In this document: positions 17,228 through 26,545 of the stretch, piece by piece
How positions within the stretch are numbered: the stretch's first letter is position 1
Layout: the number at the start of each line of letters is the position of its first letter
Assembly: GCA_017656335.1 (NCBI GenBank)
Contig: JACDOA010000002.1
Span: forward strand, 1 to 64,000
DNA length: 64,000 nt
Reading direction: 5' to 3'
Source: Thermosipho sp. (in: thermotogales)
GTDB taxonomy: Bacteria; Thermotogota; Thermotogae; Thermotogales; Fervidobacteriaceae
Program-made: the position numbers and the translations under genes
The notes under the pieces: generated by a model
Told to the model about the DNA's origin: nothing
The model's input: only the letters and a program-made list of their open reading frames with translations
Database searches by the model: none

Positions 17228-18085
17228 TTATATTAAAAAATTCAAATTAGCAATTAAAGTTTTGGCAGTTGGAGTATTTGCAACCCCACCTTCTCCAGTC
17301 TCACGTAAACTTTGCGGTAACTGGCTTCCAACTCTTCTCATGGCATTAACAACCTCATCAAACGGAATGAGGCTTTTTATACCACTTAGTGCCATCTCTG
17401 CTGAAGAAATGGCTATATTTACTAGATTTCCATTTCTTTTAACACACGGAACTTCAACAAAGCCTCCAACTGGGTCACATACTAAACCCATAACAGATTT
17501 TAAAACTAAAGCAGCAGCATTTCCTACTTTTTCAGAATCTTTTGAAAAATAATAAGTAAGTGCACCAGCCCCCATAGCTGCTGCAGTACCTATTTCCGCT
17601 TGACACCCACCAGCTGCACCTGAAATAGTTGCTTTGTCGGCAATTACCTTCCCAATTCCTCCTGCAACGATAAAAGAATTTAACAATTCTTCAAAACTAG
17701 GAGAAAAAATTTCATATAATGCATAGAAAACTCCAGGAATAACCCCTGAAGAACCTGCAGTAGGACAAGCAACTATTCTTCCCATGCTTGCATTACTTTC
17801 AGCAATTGAAAGTGCTGTAACAGTAGCAATATAATTAAATTCGCTGAGAAATTTTGCTTTATAATTTTTTAATTTAAATGCATTATCTCCTGTAAATCCA
17901 GTTAATGTTTTTTGAGTCTTACCATATTGATTTTTTGCTTCTTCCAGTATTACTTCAAGCATTTCTGATAATTTTTTTCTTAAAACTTGAGGAGCTTCTC
18001 CAGTATCAAACATTTCAAGATTCAAAATAACCTCATGTAAAGGTAAAGACTTTGACATTTCCATAACATCCTTCCACAAATACAC
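17228..18085 (-). CDS. sdaAA: L-serine dehydratase, alpha subunit
   Basis: The 285-residue protein is the iron-sulfur subunit of the two-subunit bacterial L-serine dehydratase, which converts L-serine to pyruvate and ammonia. The conserved segments VACPTAGSSGVIPG, GAAGGCQAEIGTAAAMGAGAL and VCDPVGGFVEVPCVKRN supply the cluster cysteines. I chose the GTG that lies seven bases after CAGGAGGG and shares its G with the TAG stop of the beta-subunit gene. An upstream ATG would lie inside that gene and precede the ribosome site. Pyruvate made here can feed the por enzyme encoded nearby. Confidence 0.93.
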   Translation of the reverse strand: MYLWKDVMEMSKSLPLHEVILNLEMFDTGEAPQVLRKKLSEMLEVILEEAKNQYGKTQKTLTGFTGDNAFKLKNYKAKFLSEFNYIATVTALSIAESNASMGRIVACPTAGSSGVIPGVFYALYEIFSPSFEELLNSFIVAGGIGKVIADKATISGAAGGCQAEIGTAAAMGAGALTYYFSKDSEKVGNAAALVLKSVMGLVCDPVGGFVEVPCVKRNGNLVNIAISSAEMALSGIKSLIPFDEVVNAMRRVGSQLPQSLRETGEGGVANTPTAKTLIANLNFLI

Positions 18086-18732
18086 TAAGTATCCCTCCTG
18101 ATAAAATAACATTCATAAACATAAGGGGATTTTTTAATTTCTTCTATATTTTCTATTGGTTCATCAAGTTCAATAATTGTTATTGCTTTTTCCTGAAGTA
18201 AATTAATTCTTCTTAGATAAAGATTAGCAACATTTACTTTTATAACATCTAAAATACTTTTTAATGCACTAGGGGCATCTTTATTAACAATCACTAAAGT
18301 ATCGTAATCCCATGAAAGTTCGCAAGAAACAGAATCGATAAAAGTAATTTTAATATCTCCTCCTCCAATTGAAGAACCTTCAATTTCATGGGGAATCCCA
18401 TCTTTAAAAACTTTAATTCTTACAGTATTAGGGTGTACATCACCCAAATCTTCAACAATAAAACTATACTTTAATTCTTTGCTCTTAGCAATATCATATG
18501 CATTTTTAATATTTGGATCATCCTGTTTAAGACCCAAAATACCAGCAAGTAAGGCTCTGTCTGTACCATGTCCTCTATGTGTTTTTGAAAAAGATTCATG
18601 CAGAATAAATGTAACTTCATTCGGTATACCACCTATCAATTTATAAACAAATCGGGCAATTCTCAATGCTCCTAATGTGTGTGAACTTGATGGACCTACC
18701 ATAACAGGACCAACCACTTTTAATAAATTCAT
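18085..18732 (-). CDS. sdaAB: L-serine dehydratase, beta subunit
   Basis: The 215-residue subunit starts MNLLKVVGPVMVGPSSSHTLGA, where GPSSSHT is the family signature, and the KTHRGHGTDRALLAGILG segment follows. The C-terminal third looks like an ACT-type regulatory fold. I chose the ATG downstream of AAGGAGTGAGG; a more upstream start would precede this site. It is translationally coupled to the alpha-subunit gene through a TAGTG overlap. Confidence 0.92.
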   Translation of the reverse strand: MNLLKVVGPVMVGPSSSHTLGALRIARFVYKLIGGIPNEVTFILHESFSKTHRGHGTDRALLAGILGLKQDDPNIKNAYDIAKSKELKYSFIVEDLGDVHPNTVRIKVFKDGIPHEIEGSSIGGGDIKITFIDSVSCELSWDYDTLVIVNKDAPSALKSILDVIKVNVANLYLRRINLLQEKAITIIELDEPIENIEEIKKSPYVYECYFIRRDT

Positions 18733-18769
18733 TACCTCACTCCTTACCTGAAATCTTTTTGATGTCATC

Positions 18770-18797
18770 TTGATTTTACCACGTAATATGCTAAAAT
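18770..18797 (+). promoter_or_regulatory. Promoter of tRNA-Gln
   Basis: TTGATT and TAAAAT are separated by 16 bases, and the -10 box ends 12 bases before the tRNA. It lies in the short divergent gap beside the serine dehydratase genes. Confidence 0.6.
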
Positions 18798-18809
18798 ATA
18801 AGAGGAATT

Positions 18810-18883
18810 TGGGAGGTCGTCTAATGGCAGGACTGCGGACTCTGGATCCGCCAGTGGTGGTTCGAATCCACCCCTCCCAGCCA
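18810..18883 (+). tRNA. tRNA-Gln (anticodon CUG)
   Basis: The 74-nt cloverleaf has acceptor TGGGAGG/CCTCCCA, anticodon stem GCGGA/TCCGC with loop CTCTGGA, T-loop GTTCGAATC and an encoded CCA. The U at position 1 is typical of bacterial tRNA-Gln. A terminator follows immediately. Confidence 0.93.
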
Positions 18884-18916
18884 AAATAAAAGGGGCCCTA
18901 GGGCCCCTTTTATTTT
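18883..18916. terminator. Perfect palindromic bidirectional terminator
   Basis: A 34-base perfect palindrome centred on GGGGCCCTAGGGCCCC is flanked by A and T runs on both sides. It ends tRNA-Gln on the plus strand and the methyltransferase gene on the minus strand. The methyltransferase stop codon lies inside the stem. Confidence 0.9.
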
Positions 18917-19563
18917 AAAAATATAGGTCTATCGATTTCCAAATGTTCACCACCATTTTTTTTGCCTCTAATTAAAACTAATTCTGCTTTTTTACCATAA
19001 GCTATACACATTTGCTGGGGCATTAGCTTATTCTTTACTAACAATGAGATAAAACTAGGCAAAACATACGGTGAAACAACACAAACAAAAGTACCTTTGT
19101 TTTTTAAAAGGAAAAATGATGCTTTAATGAACTTTTCTAGCAAAGAAAAATTTCCTTTTCTGCTTATTTTCCTAAAATGGTTGGGACTATCAGATGAAAA
19201 ATGATACGGTGGATTAAAAACAACCATATCGAAACTTTCAGGTAAAAGATATTTTTTTACATCCCCTACATCCATATTCAAAAATTCCACATCTAAACCA
19301 TCATTTAACTTCTTTGATTTAATAGCATTTTCATAAAAAACTCTTTCCTTTTCTATTCCAACTACTTTTAAATTATACAGCTTCGATAATCCTAAAGAAA
19401 CAAAACCAGTTCCACTTCCCAGTTCACAAGCTTTTTTTATATCCGAAGTTGGCATTGAATACCACAAAAGTAAGACCGACGCATGCGTCGGTTTGTGACC
19501 CTCAATATCAATGACTTTAATTTCTTTTCCCAAATTTTTATCAAAAGGCGGAAACTTTATCAT
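18910..19563 (-). CDS. Class I SAM-dependent methyltransferase, TrmN6-like
   Basis: The 217-residue protein has the Rossmann methyltransferase motif I ACELGSGTGFVSLGL (about 40) and motif IV VVFNPPYHF (about 110), typical of N6-adenine methyltransferases of the COG4123/TrmN6 group. TrmN6 methylates A37 of tRNA-Val; the exact target here is not proven. It lies three bases after the MscS gene in a tightly packed minus-strand run. The fold is clear and the substrate is uncertain. Confidence 0.78.
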   Translation of the reverse strand: MIKFPPFDKNLGKEIKVIDIEGHKPTHASVLLLWYSMPTSDIKKACELGSGTGFVSLGLSKLYNLKVVGIEKERVFYENAIKSKKLNDGLDVEFLNMDVGDVKKYLLPESFDMVVFNPPYHFSSDSPNHFRKISRKGNFSLLEKFIKASFFLLKNKGTFVCVVSPYVLPSFISLLVKNKLMPQQMCIAYGKKAELVLIRGKKNGGEHLEIDRPIFLK

Positions 19564-19565
19564 AA

Positions 19566-20351
19566 TTAGCTTTTCATGTTAACGACAATTTGTGTAAATG
19601 GAATTTCAACGCCATTTTCATCAAAAATTTTCTTAATTCTCATTGCTAAAGCATTAACAGCATCAAAATATGTGCTTCTTTCAACCCAAAAGTACACTGT
19701 AAAATCAATAGAACTTGATCCGAATTGTTTAAATGCAATAAAATTACTAACTCCTTCTTTTACAACAAGCGGTTCCTCCTCAATTGCTTGCTGTAAAAGC
19801 TTAATAACTGTTTCTAAATCAGAATCGTAAGAAACTCCAACATCCATAGTTACTCTTCGAACAGGACCAGGCCAAAATTTTGTTACTGTACCACTCCATA
19901 CAGTTTTATTTGGTATTAGAACAAGCTTTCCATCAAATGTTCTTAAATAGCTATGATTGATTCTAATTTCATTTACAACACCTGATATTCCATTTACATC
20001 TACTACTTCTCCCTCAAACAATTTTCTGGTTGTCATTACAAGTAATCCTGAAACAAAATTGGCAAGGGGTTCTTGAAGTGCAAGACCTACAACTATACCT
20101 GAAATTCCCAAACCAGTTATATATGGAAGCAAATCAACGTTCCAAATACTCAACAAAATCAATATTACAAAAACTGCTACAATGATACCTATAAAAAATT
20201 GTACAGTTTTTGGAGCTTTTAAATCCTTTCCAAAAGCTTTTAGCGATTTTTGAATTATTTTAACAACATATTTATAAATAATATAACCTACAATTATTGT
20301 AATCACAGATAAAAGAAGCTCATCCCAAGAATTTAAAAACCACTCTTTCAT
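19566..20351 (-). CDS. mscS: Small-conductance mechanosensitive channel, MscS family
   Basis: The 261-residue protein has three predicted membrane helices in its first 100 residues. The third contains ITGLGISGIVVGLALQEPLA, the pore-lining MscS signature. The beta domain (GEVVDVNGISGVVNEIRINHSYLRTFDG in two blocks) and the alpha/beta C-terminal domain follow. Such channels open under membrane tension and release solutes during hypo-osmotic shock. Confidence 0.93.
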   Translation of the reverse strand: MKEWFLNSWDELLLSVITIIVGYIIYKYVVKIIQKSLKAFGKDLKAPKTVQFFIGIIVAVFVILILLSIWNVDLLPYITGLGISGIVVGLALQEPLANFVSGLLVMTTRKLFEGEVVDVNGISGVVNEIRINHSYLRTFDGKLVLIPNKTVWSGTVTKFWPGPVRRVTMDVGVSYDSDLETVIKLLQQAIEEEPLVVKEGVSNFIAFKQFGSSSIDFTVYFWVERSTYFDAVNALAMRIKKIFDENGVEIPFTQIVVNMKS

Positions 20352-20355
20352 ATAA

Positions 20356-21351
20356 TCACTCCTTTAAAAATCTATAATCAAGTTTCATTGCATTTCTTAC
20401 TTTTTCCATGGTTTTTTGAGCAACTTCTCTAGCTTTTCTATTACCTTCAACAATTACATCTTTTACATAGTCCTCTGTTAAACTGTTATATCTATTCCAT
20501 ATGGGTTCAAGCTTTTCTTTCATATTTTTGAGAAGTAACCTTTTACAATCAACACATCCAATTTTTGCATTTGTACAGCCATCTTTTACCCATTCGGCAT
20601 CTTCCTGTGAAATCCCAAAAGCCTTATGATAATCCCAAACTGGGCATTTTTCAGGATTACCTGGATCTGTTCTTCTCTTTCTGGCTGGATCAGTAATCAT
20701 AGGCATAACCATTTTCTTTAATTCATTTTCATTGGTAATCAAAGATATTGTGTTCCCATAGCTTTTACTCATTTTTCTTCCATCCGTTCCAAGTAATTTT
20801 GGAACTTTTGATAACACAGGTTCTGGTTCTGGAAAAACTTCCTCGTATAAATAATTAAACCTTCTAGCTATTTCTCTTGTAAGTTCTATGTGGTATACCT
20901 GATCTTCTCCAACAGGTACTCCTTCTGCAAAATAAATAAGAATATCAGCTGCTTGAAGAACGGGATAAATTAAAAAACCGGCATTTGATAGATCTCTTTC
21001 GCTAAGTTGTTGCTTTAATTCTTTATAAGTTGGAACCCTTTCTAATCTTGAAACAGAAACAAACATTGAAAAAAGAAGAGTCAATTCAGCATGTTCTTTA
21101 ATTTCAGATTGAATAAAAATTGTGGATTTCTCAGGATCAATGCCAACTGCCAAATAAGATTTAACTAACTCAATTGAATTTTTAACAATTTCTTGAGTTT
21201 CATTATAATGCGTTGTCAAGGCATGCCAGTCAGCAACAAAATAAAAACATTCATTTCCCTTTTCTTGCAAATCAACCCAAGATTGTAAAGCTCCAAAAAG
21301 GTGTCCAATATGTAAACTCCCTGTTGGCCTCATTCCGCTGAGTATTCTCAA
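20356..21351 (-). CDS. trpS: Tryptophanyl-tRNA synthetase
   Basis: The 331-residue class I synthetase shows SGMRPTGSLHIGHLFGAL with the HIGH motif, and KMSKSYGN as its KMSKS motif. It attaches Trp to tRNA-Trp. I chose the TTG start because it lies seven bases after AGGGAGGG and begins the conserved RILSGMRPTG segment. A start further upstream would lie in the end of the Lon-like gene, before the ribosome site. It belongs to the packed minus-strand operon. Confidence 0.95.
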   Translation of the reverse strand: MRILSGMRPTGSLHIGHLFGALQSWVDLQEKGNECFYFVADWHALTTHYNETQEIVKNSIELVKSYLAVGIDPEKSTIFIQSEIKEHAELTLLFSMFVSVSRLERVPTYKELKQQLSERDLSNAGFLIYPVLQAADILIYFAEGVPVGEDQVYHIELTREIARRFNYLYEEVFPEPEPVLSKVPKLLGTDGRKMSKSYGNTISLITNENELKKMVMPMITDPARKRRTDPGNPEKCPVWDYHKAFGISQEDAEWVKDGCTNAKIGCVDCKRLLLKNMKEKLEPIWNRYNSLTEDYVKDVIVEGNRKAREVAQKTMEKVRNAMKLDYRFLKE

Positions 21352-21364
21352 GTACTTTCCCTCC

Positions 21365-23716
21365 CTATTTTTTTCTATTCTTTCCATTTAATTTCTCATA
21401 AGTCTTTTTTAATTCCAATCCTACATAATAATTTACGGTTCCTCTGGGATAAGTTCCTTTGGATGTTAACTTACCTGCTGGTTTATCCATTAAAATCTCA
21501 ATTGCTTCATCAACTGTTTTGACCGTCCAGATATTAAACATACCATTTTTTATATCTTTCAATATTTCCTTATTTAAAACCAAATTTTTTAAATTGGTTT
21601 CTGGAATAACAACTCCATGTGATCCATCCAATCCTCTAAACTTACAAAGTCTATAAAAACCTTCCACCTTTTCATTAACTCCTCCAATAGGTTGAACAAG
21701 TCCATGTTGATTAATAGAGCCAGTGACGGCTATTGATTGATTTATAGGAACTTTCGAAATTGCCGAAATAATCGCCAAGGTTTCAGCAAGCGATGCACTA
21801 TCACCTTCAACTACACCGTATACCTGCTCAAAACTTATTGATACACCCATTGAAAAAGGTACTTCTTTTGAATACTTGCTTCCTAAATATCCAATAAGTG
21901 TTAAAACTGCTTTACTATGAATATTACCGCTCAAATCTGATTCTCTTTGGATATCTATAATTCCAATATTACCTGCATACGTTTTTGCAGTTATTTTCAC
22001 GGGATGGCCAAAGGCAAAATCTCCCAGATGTATTACTGTTAGTCCATTGATCTGACCAACCTGTTTACCAGATGTTTCAACCATTATTTCATAATTCTTG
22101 AGTGCCTCATCATACTTTTCTCTAAAAAGTTTCATCCGGTTTTCATTTTCTTTGATTGCCTTTTCAATGTCAACAACATCAACCATATCTGATTTTCTTT
22201 GAGTTGAATAATAATCTGCCTCCATTATTAGATTGGCAATTTTTCCCATTTTCATAGATAGTTTTTCTCTATTTTCTGCCAATCTCATTGAATACCATAC
22301 AACTTTTTTCAATGCTTTTGAATTAAGAGGTTTTAAATTGTTATTTTCAACTACATTTGAAATGAAAGAATAATATTGTTTTACGTTTTCTAAATTTGCT
22401 TCTATCTCCCAATCAAATTCTACTTTAACCTTAAATAACTTTTGGAAATCTTCGTCATACTCGTATAAAAGATAATATAAATCAGGTGTACCAATCAATA
22501 TTACTTTCAAACCTACATCAACAGGTTCGGGTTTCAGAGAAATTGTTGGATTTATACCATGTATTGAATCAAGATTTTCTATTACAATTTTTTCAGTTAA
22601 AAGAGTTTTTTTCAATTTATCCCACACATAGGGATTTTTTAAAATATCTTCTGCATTCAAAATTAGATATCCACCATTTGCCTTGTGAATAGCTCCGCCT
22701 CTAATCATTGTAAAATCAGTATATGAAACTCCCATTTTCGAAACATATTCAACTTTACCAAATAAATTTGGATAAGTTGGATTTGTTTCGAATACAACAG
22801 GAGCACCTTCTATTTCAGAATTATCTACTAACAAATTAACAGTTAAAATATGCTTCAAATAAATTTTTGCTTCTTCAAAATTTTTTAATTTATTACTATT
22901 TTTAATAACATGATCCTTTAATTGTTGGAAGTGTTCCAGTAATTTCTCACTAAATGAAAATTCATTCTTCAACTCTTCAAACAAAGGCTCAACAGCAAAT
23001 AAAATTGCATACTTATCCAAGTCATTAAATTTCTCAGCATATTCTGCATCAATTTTTCTTAATTGATGAATTACTCCTGAAATCAAATGTTCTACTTTTT
23101 TAGAACTCTCTTCGTATGTATTTTTCAAATCTTCAGGTAGGTTTTCGAATTGCTCTTGTGTCATCGGCTTACCATCAAGAGCAGGAAAATAAACAATCCC
23201 TGTTGGAGTTAATTTAACAATGAAACCAAGCTTCAGTGTTTTTTTAGATAAATCTTTTAAAATACTTTCCTTTGCCTCTTTATATTCACTTTCAATTTCT
23301 TTTCTTTTTTCTTCATACTCTTCACTTTCAAAGGTTCTCTGAACTTTTATAATCAACTTTTCTGAAACTTTTTCTAATTTTTCTCTCAGAAGTTTCCCTA
23401 AACCTGCAGGAAGTAAAATCGCTTTAGCAGAATAGGGGTTTTCAAGATCAACTAGATAAGCTAAATCACTTTGTTTTTCTTTTCTCTTTGCAAAAGAATG
23501 TACAAATGATTCCACAAAAGATCTTCTACCAGTACCACTGGGGCCAACTACAAAAACATTATAACCTTTCTTTTCCATTGAAAGTCCAAAATTTATAGCT
23601 TTGAATGCATTCTCCTGACCTATAAATGTCTCACACGGACTTATATTTTTAGTTGTATCTACTTTTGGAAAAATCTTATTTGATATAATTAAATCTTTAT
23701 AACCTAATTTCCTCAT
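21365..23716 (-). CDS. Lon-related AAA+ protease
   Basis: The 783-residue protein has an N-terminal nucleotide-binding region with VVGPSGTGRRSFVES (about 55), a long helical insert (about 100-300) and an AAA-type middle region. A C-terminal Lon protease domain carries the catalytic Ser in EGDSASLAETLA and the dyad Lys in IGGVNEKVEGFYR. This is the LonC/AAA_32 group of soluble, non-classical Lon proteins. The Walker A lysine is Arg here (GTGRRS), a variant I believe occurs in this family, so ATP use may differ from classical Lon. It overlaps ispE by 20 bases. Confidence 0.85.
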   Translation of the reverse strand: MRKLGYKDLIISNKIFPKVDTTKNISPCETFIGQENAFKAINFGLSMEKKGYNVFVVGPSGTGRRSFVESFVHSFAKRKEKQSDLAYLVDLENPYSAKAILLPAGLGKLLREKLEKVSEKLIIKVQRTFESEEYEEKRKEIESEYKEAKESILKDLSKKTLKLGFIVKLTPTGIVYFPALDGKPMTQEQFENLPEDLKNTYEESSKKVEHLISGVIHQLRKIDAEYAEKFNDLDKYAILFAVEPLFEELKNEFSFSEKLLEHFQQLKDHVIKNSNKLKNFEEAKIYLKHILTVNLLVDNSEIEGAPVVFETNPTYPNLFGKVEYVSKMGVSYTDFTMIRGGAIHKANGGYLILNAEDILKNPYVWDKLKKTLLTEKIVIENLDSIHGINPTISLKPEPVDVGLKVILIGTPDLYYLLYEYDEDFQKLFKVKVEFDWEIEANLENVKQYYSFISNVVENNNLKPLNSKALKKVVWYSMRLAENREKLSMKMGKIANLIMEADYYSTQRKSDMVDVVDIEKAIKENENRMKLFREKYDEALKNYEIMVETSGKQVGQINGLTVIHLGDFAFGHPVKITAKTYAGNIGIIDIQRESDLSGNIHSKAVLTLIGYLGSKYSKEVPFSMGVSISFEQVYGVVEGDSASLAETLAIISAISKVPINQSIAVTGSINQHGLVQPIGGVNEKVEGFYRLCKFRGLDGSHGVVIPETNLKNLVLNKEILKDIKNGMFNIWTVKTVDEAIEILMDKPAGKLTSKGTYPRGTVNYYVGLELKKTYEKLNGKNRKK

Positions 23717-24524
23717 ATTCTACACCTCTTGAAACAAATTCATAATCAGCATCATCCAAAGTAATGCCATAAACAGCACTCCCACTACCAGTCATGGAAG
23801 CTACAATACACTCTTTTTTCAATTTTTTTATTCCTGAAACAATATCTGACCTTATAGGAAGAATTACTTTTTCAAAAATATTATAAGTGCAATTTTGAAT
23901 GTTTTTTATGTCACGCAAATGGTAAGCCTCATATAACTTGTACACATTACATTTTGCTTTTCCAAACAAAGAAGGTTTCAACATTTCATATGCGCTTTTT
24001 GTTGAAATACCTTTATTGAAAGTTAAAATTTTTACATTATATCCCTTAATTGGAAGTAATTTTTCAATAATTTGCCCCTTTCCCTTTACTAATGCAGTAC
24101 CACCTTCCAAAAAAAAAGGAACATCACTGCCTATTTCAGCAGCTAGTAATAACAAATTCTTTTTGGGAATATTAAATTCATCGCTAAGAAATTTTAAAAA
24201 GGCAGCAGCATCCGAACTACCTCCGCCTAAACCCGCTTCGATTGGTATATTCTTCTCAATTTCAACTTTGAAACCGCAATTGGGGGTTTTAACTTTTTTC
24301 ACGAAAACATCCCAAACCTTGTACAGAATATTTTCAGGTAAATTAACATTGGATGTTATTTCGATTCCTCTTTCAATTTTTGTAATAATCAATCTGTCAT
24401 ACAAAGAAATGTTCTGGAAAAGAGAGATTATTTCATGATATCCATCTTCTCTTTTTCTTAAAACATCAAGGAAAAGATTTATTTTTGCATATGCCCTAAG
24501 TACTCTACTACCGCTTTGCTCCAT
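23697..24524 (-). CDS. ispE: 4-diphosphocytidyl-2-C-methyl-D-erythritol kinase
   Basis: The 275-residue GHMP kinase acts in the MEP isoprenoid pathway, phosphorylating the 2-OH of CDP-methylerythritol. Features are the N-terminal AYAKINLFLDVLRKREDGYHE and the ATP-binding loop PIEAGLGGGSSDAAAFLKFL; MTGSGSAVYGI is the third GHMP motif. The ATG used follows GGAGATGGAAGG and overlaps the Nudix gene by 46 bases; the conserved part begins about ten residues later, so the start is slightly uncertain. Confidence 0.93.
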   Translation of the reverse strand: MEQSGSRVLRAYAKINLFLDVLRKREDGYHEIISLFQNISLYDRLIITKIERGIEITSNVNLPENILYKVWDVFVKKVKTPNCGFKVEIEKNIPIEAGLGGGSSDAAAFLKFLSDEFNIPKKNLLLLAAEIGSDVPFFLEGGTALVKGKGQIIEKLLPIKGYNVKILTFNKGISTKSAYEMLKPSLFGKAKCNVYKLYEAYHLRDIKNIQNCTYNIFEKVILPIRSDIVSGIKKLKKECIVASMTGSGSAVYGITLDDADYEFVSRGVEYEEIRL

Positions 24525-25066
24525 CCTTCCATCTCCTCTAAATAATCAAAAGGAGAGTCAGTAAAAATCTCCTGAAACTTGTCTTTTTCAACTAAACCAT
24601 TGTACTTTACATCAGCAATATAACACAATCCGACATGAACTCTACTCACAGGAGTATCAATGACATTTATCACACCCAAATACTTTAAGCTTTTTATTTC
24701 AACATCAACCTCTTCATTAACTTCTCTCTCTAATCCAATGTAGAAAGCCTCCAAAGGGTTTTGCGAATCATTTATGTTCACATGTCCACCAACACCTATT
24801 GCTATTTTATTGTGAAGCCTCTCTTCACCTTGAGCTGTTGTTCTTTTGAAAAGCAAAAATTTTTCGTTTTCTCTCAAAAGAATGTAGGGGATAACCTGCC
24901 TTTTGGATTCATCAAATTCAGCCTTTTCTCTGTCAACAAAAAAGCCTTTTTCTTTTATTAAATTAATTATATCATATTCAGGCACCTCAACTAGTCCTAC
25001 TTTTCCCTCACAAATTTTCTCTACATCAGCAGCAGGAATAACTAAGACTTTTTCTTTTTCATACAT
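24479..25066 (-). CDS. Nudix hydrolase family protein
   Basis: The 195-residue protein has a Nudix box in its middle: GGHVNINDSQNPLEAFYIGL followed by EREVNEEVDVE, with the REVNEEV core aligned to REuxEExGu. The box carries a small insert after GGH. The upstream strand VIPYILLRENEKFLLFKRT fits the Nudix fold. Substrate is unknown; such enzymes hydrolyse nucleoside diphosphate derivatives. It starts four bases after MutL and overlaps ispE, so it is within the operon. Confidence 0.78.
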   Translation of the reverse strand: MYEKEKVLVIPAADVEKICEGKVGLVEVPEYDIINLIKEKGFFVDREKAEFDESKRQVIPYILLRENEKFLLFKRTTAQGEERLHNKIAIGVGGHVNINDSQNPLEAFYIGLEREVNEEVDVEIKSLKYLGVINVIDTPVSRVHVGLCYIADVKYNGLVEKDKFQEIFTDSPFDYLEEMEGWSKAVVEYLGHMQK

Positions 25067-25069
25067 ACT

Positions 25070-26437
25070 TTAGCCTCCAATCTTTTCTAAATCTATTTCC
25101 AATATATTTTTCGCAATTTCCTTATCAATCTCAGATGAAATTACCCCGATAGCAGCAAATATATAATATTTGTCTCTGAAAATCTTTACTTCTTCTTGAG
25201 GAAGTAGCTCCATCGGGTGAAGTTTTGAAAGGTGATTAATTGAACTTAAAACATCCTTGGCATATTTTGATCTACTTAAAAAACCACCAGTACCAAATAA
25301 ATATTTTACTGCTGTTAAATCTTTCCCTTCAGCAATCAATTTTCTTCCAAGCGGGGTATATAAGTGTTTTTTTATTCCAACATGTCTTCTAATTCCTTGT
25401 TGAAAACAAAATAAAGCTAATCTTGAAATAAAATACTCATCTCTTTCTGTCTTTGGATAAGGAGAAATCCTTTTAACAAGTTCATCAAAATCCGAAAATT
25501 CTTTTCGAAGAGTCTCCTCACCAATCATTTCAATTACAGTGTGAGCATTAACAAATAAACCTAAATCACCTTCGACAGTTCTCTTTGCAATAGGCTCAGG
25601 AGAAATCATAATTTCCTGTATCTCACCACTTCCTTGAGTAACAGAATCAACATCAGTGGTAGCACCACCAATATCAACTGTAATGACATCCTCAAATATC
25701 TCGGAAAGCAATTCCGTAGTCTTCATAACGGCACCTGGTGTTGAGTGTACTTTATAATCAACAATATCATAAATTTTTTTCATTCCCGGAGCTTTAGTAA
25801 TGTGTTCAGCAAAAACTTCTTTAATAATATTTCTCGTTGGTTCAACATTTAATTCGTCAATTTTTGGATATACATTTTCCGTAATGAATACTTTTTTACC
25901 AGCACTGGTTAAAATAAATTCTACCTGTTCTGCTGCTGCAACATTTCCGGCAAAAATAATTGGAACATCTAAATCTAACTTAGCAAGTAATTTTGCATTA
26001 TGAATTACTGTTTCTTTTTCCCCGTAGTCAACTCCTCCGGCCAAAAGAATTAATTTTGGGGAAATTTCTTTAATTTTATGTAATTGAAATTCATCCATTT
26101 TTCCAGCTGTAACATATTTTATTACCGCGCCGGCACCTAAAGCTGCTTCTTTTGCAGCCCTCACTGTCATATCGTACACAAGTCCATGAACAGTCATTTT
26201 CAAACCACCAGCTGCACTACTGGAAGCTGCAAACTTATCCCAAGTTAGATTTTCTACTCCCAATTTTTCTTTCAATTTCTTTATTGCATTTTCAATTCCA
26301 ATAGTTACATCGCCTTCACTAACGGTAGTCCAATGTTCTCCTTGAACAGGTATTTTAATATTACTTCCTAATCCATCAAAAGCCGTTACTACGGTAGTAG
26401 TTGAACCAATTTCTGCAAATAATAAATCAACTTTCAA
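25070..26437 (-). CDS. MutL (GlmL) family ASKHA ATPase
   Basis: The 455-residue protein matches the MutL/GlmL family, an actin-like ATPase often linked to B12-dependent glutamate or ornithine mutases and thought to help reactivate them. It is not the DNA-repair MutL. Visible phosphate-binding segments are LLFAEIGSTTTVVTAFDG near the N terminus and VITVDIGGATTDVDSV in the middle. ILLAGGVDYG and LFGTGGFLSRS fit the adenosine region. I chose the TTG six bases after GGGGGTGA. No aminomutase subunit is encoded in the window, so its partner is unknown. Confidence 0.8.
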   Translation of the reverse strand: MKVDLLFAEIGSTTTVVTAFDGLGSNIKIPVQGEHWTTVSEGDVTIGIENAIKKLKEKLGVENLTWDKFAASSSAAGGLKMTVHGLVYDMTVRAAKEAALGAGAVIKYVTAGKMDEFQLHKIKEISPKLILLAGGVDYGEKETVIHNAKLLAKLDLDVPIIFAGNVAAAEQVEFILTSAGKKVFITENVYPKIDELNVEPTRNIIKEVFAEHITKAPGMKKIYDIVDYKVHSTPGAVMKTTELLSEIFEDVITVDIGGATTDVDSVTQGSGEIQEIMISPEPIAKRTVEGDLGLFVNAHTVIEMIGEETLRKEFSDFDELVKRISPYPKTERDEYFISRLALFCFQQGIRRHVGIKKHLYTPLGRKLIAEGKDLTAVKYLFGTGGFLSRSKYAKDVLSSINHLSKLHPMELLPQEEVKIFRDKYYIFAAIGVISSEIDKEIAKNILEIDLEKIGG

Positions 26438-26494
26438 AAAAATCACCCCCATATGATTTTATCATGAATTGAATTTTATCAAAAAATATTTTTC

Positions 26495-26524
26495 TTGCAT
26501 TATCAATACATTATAGAGTATAAT
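26495..26524 (+). promoter_or_regulatory. Promoter of the UPF0173-solenoid-HIT-TPR run
   Basis: TTGCAT and TATAAT are separated by 18 bases and end about 20 bases before the UPF0173 start codon. It lies in the divergent gap with the MutL gene. Confidence 0.65.
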
Positions 26525-26545
26525 TTTAAAAGAGGGGGTGTAAAG

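Noticed and set aside
17163-17552. A plus-strand frame starting in the gap before DUF4912 and running opposite the serine dehydratase gene
   Set aside because: The overlapped alpha-subunit gene is certain; this frame has no recognisable protein.
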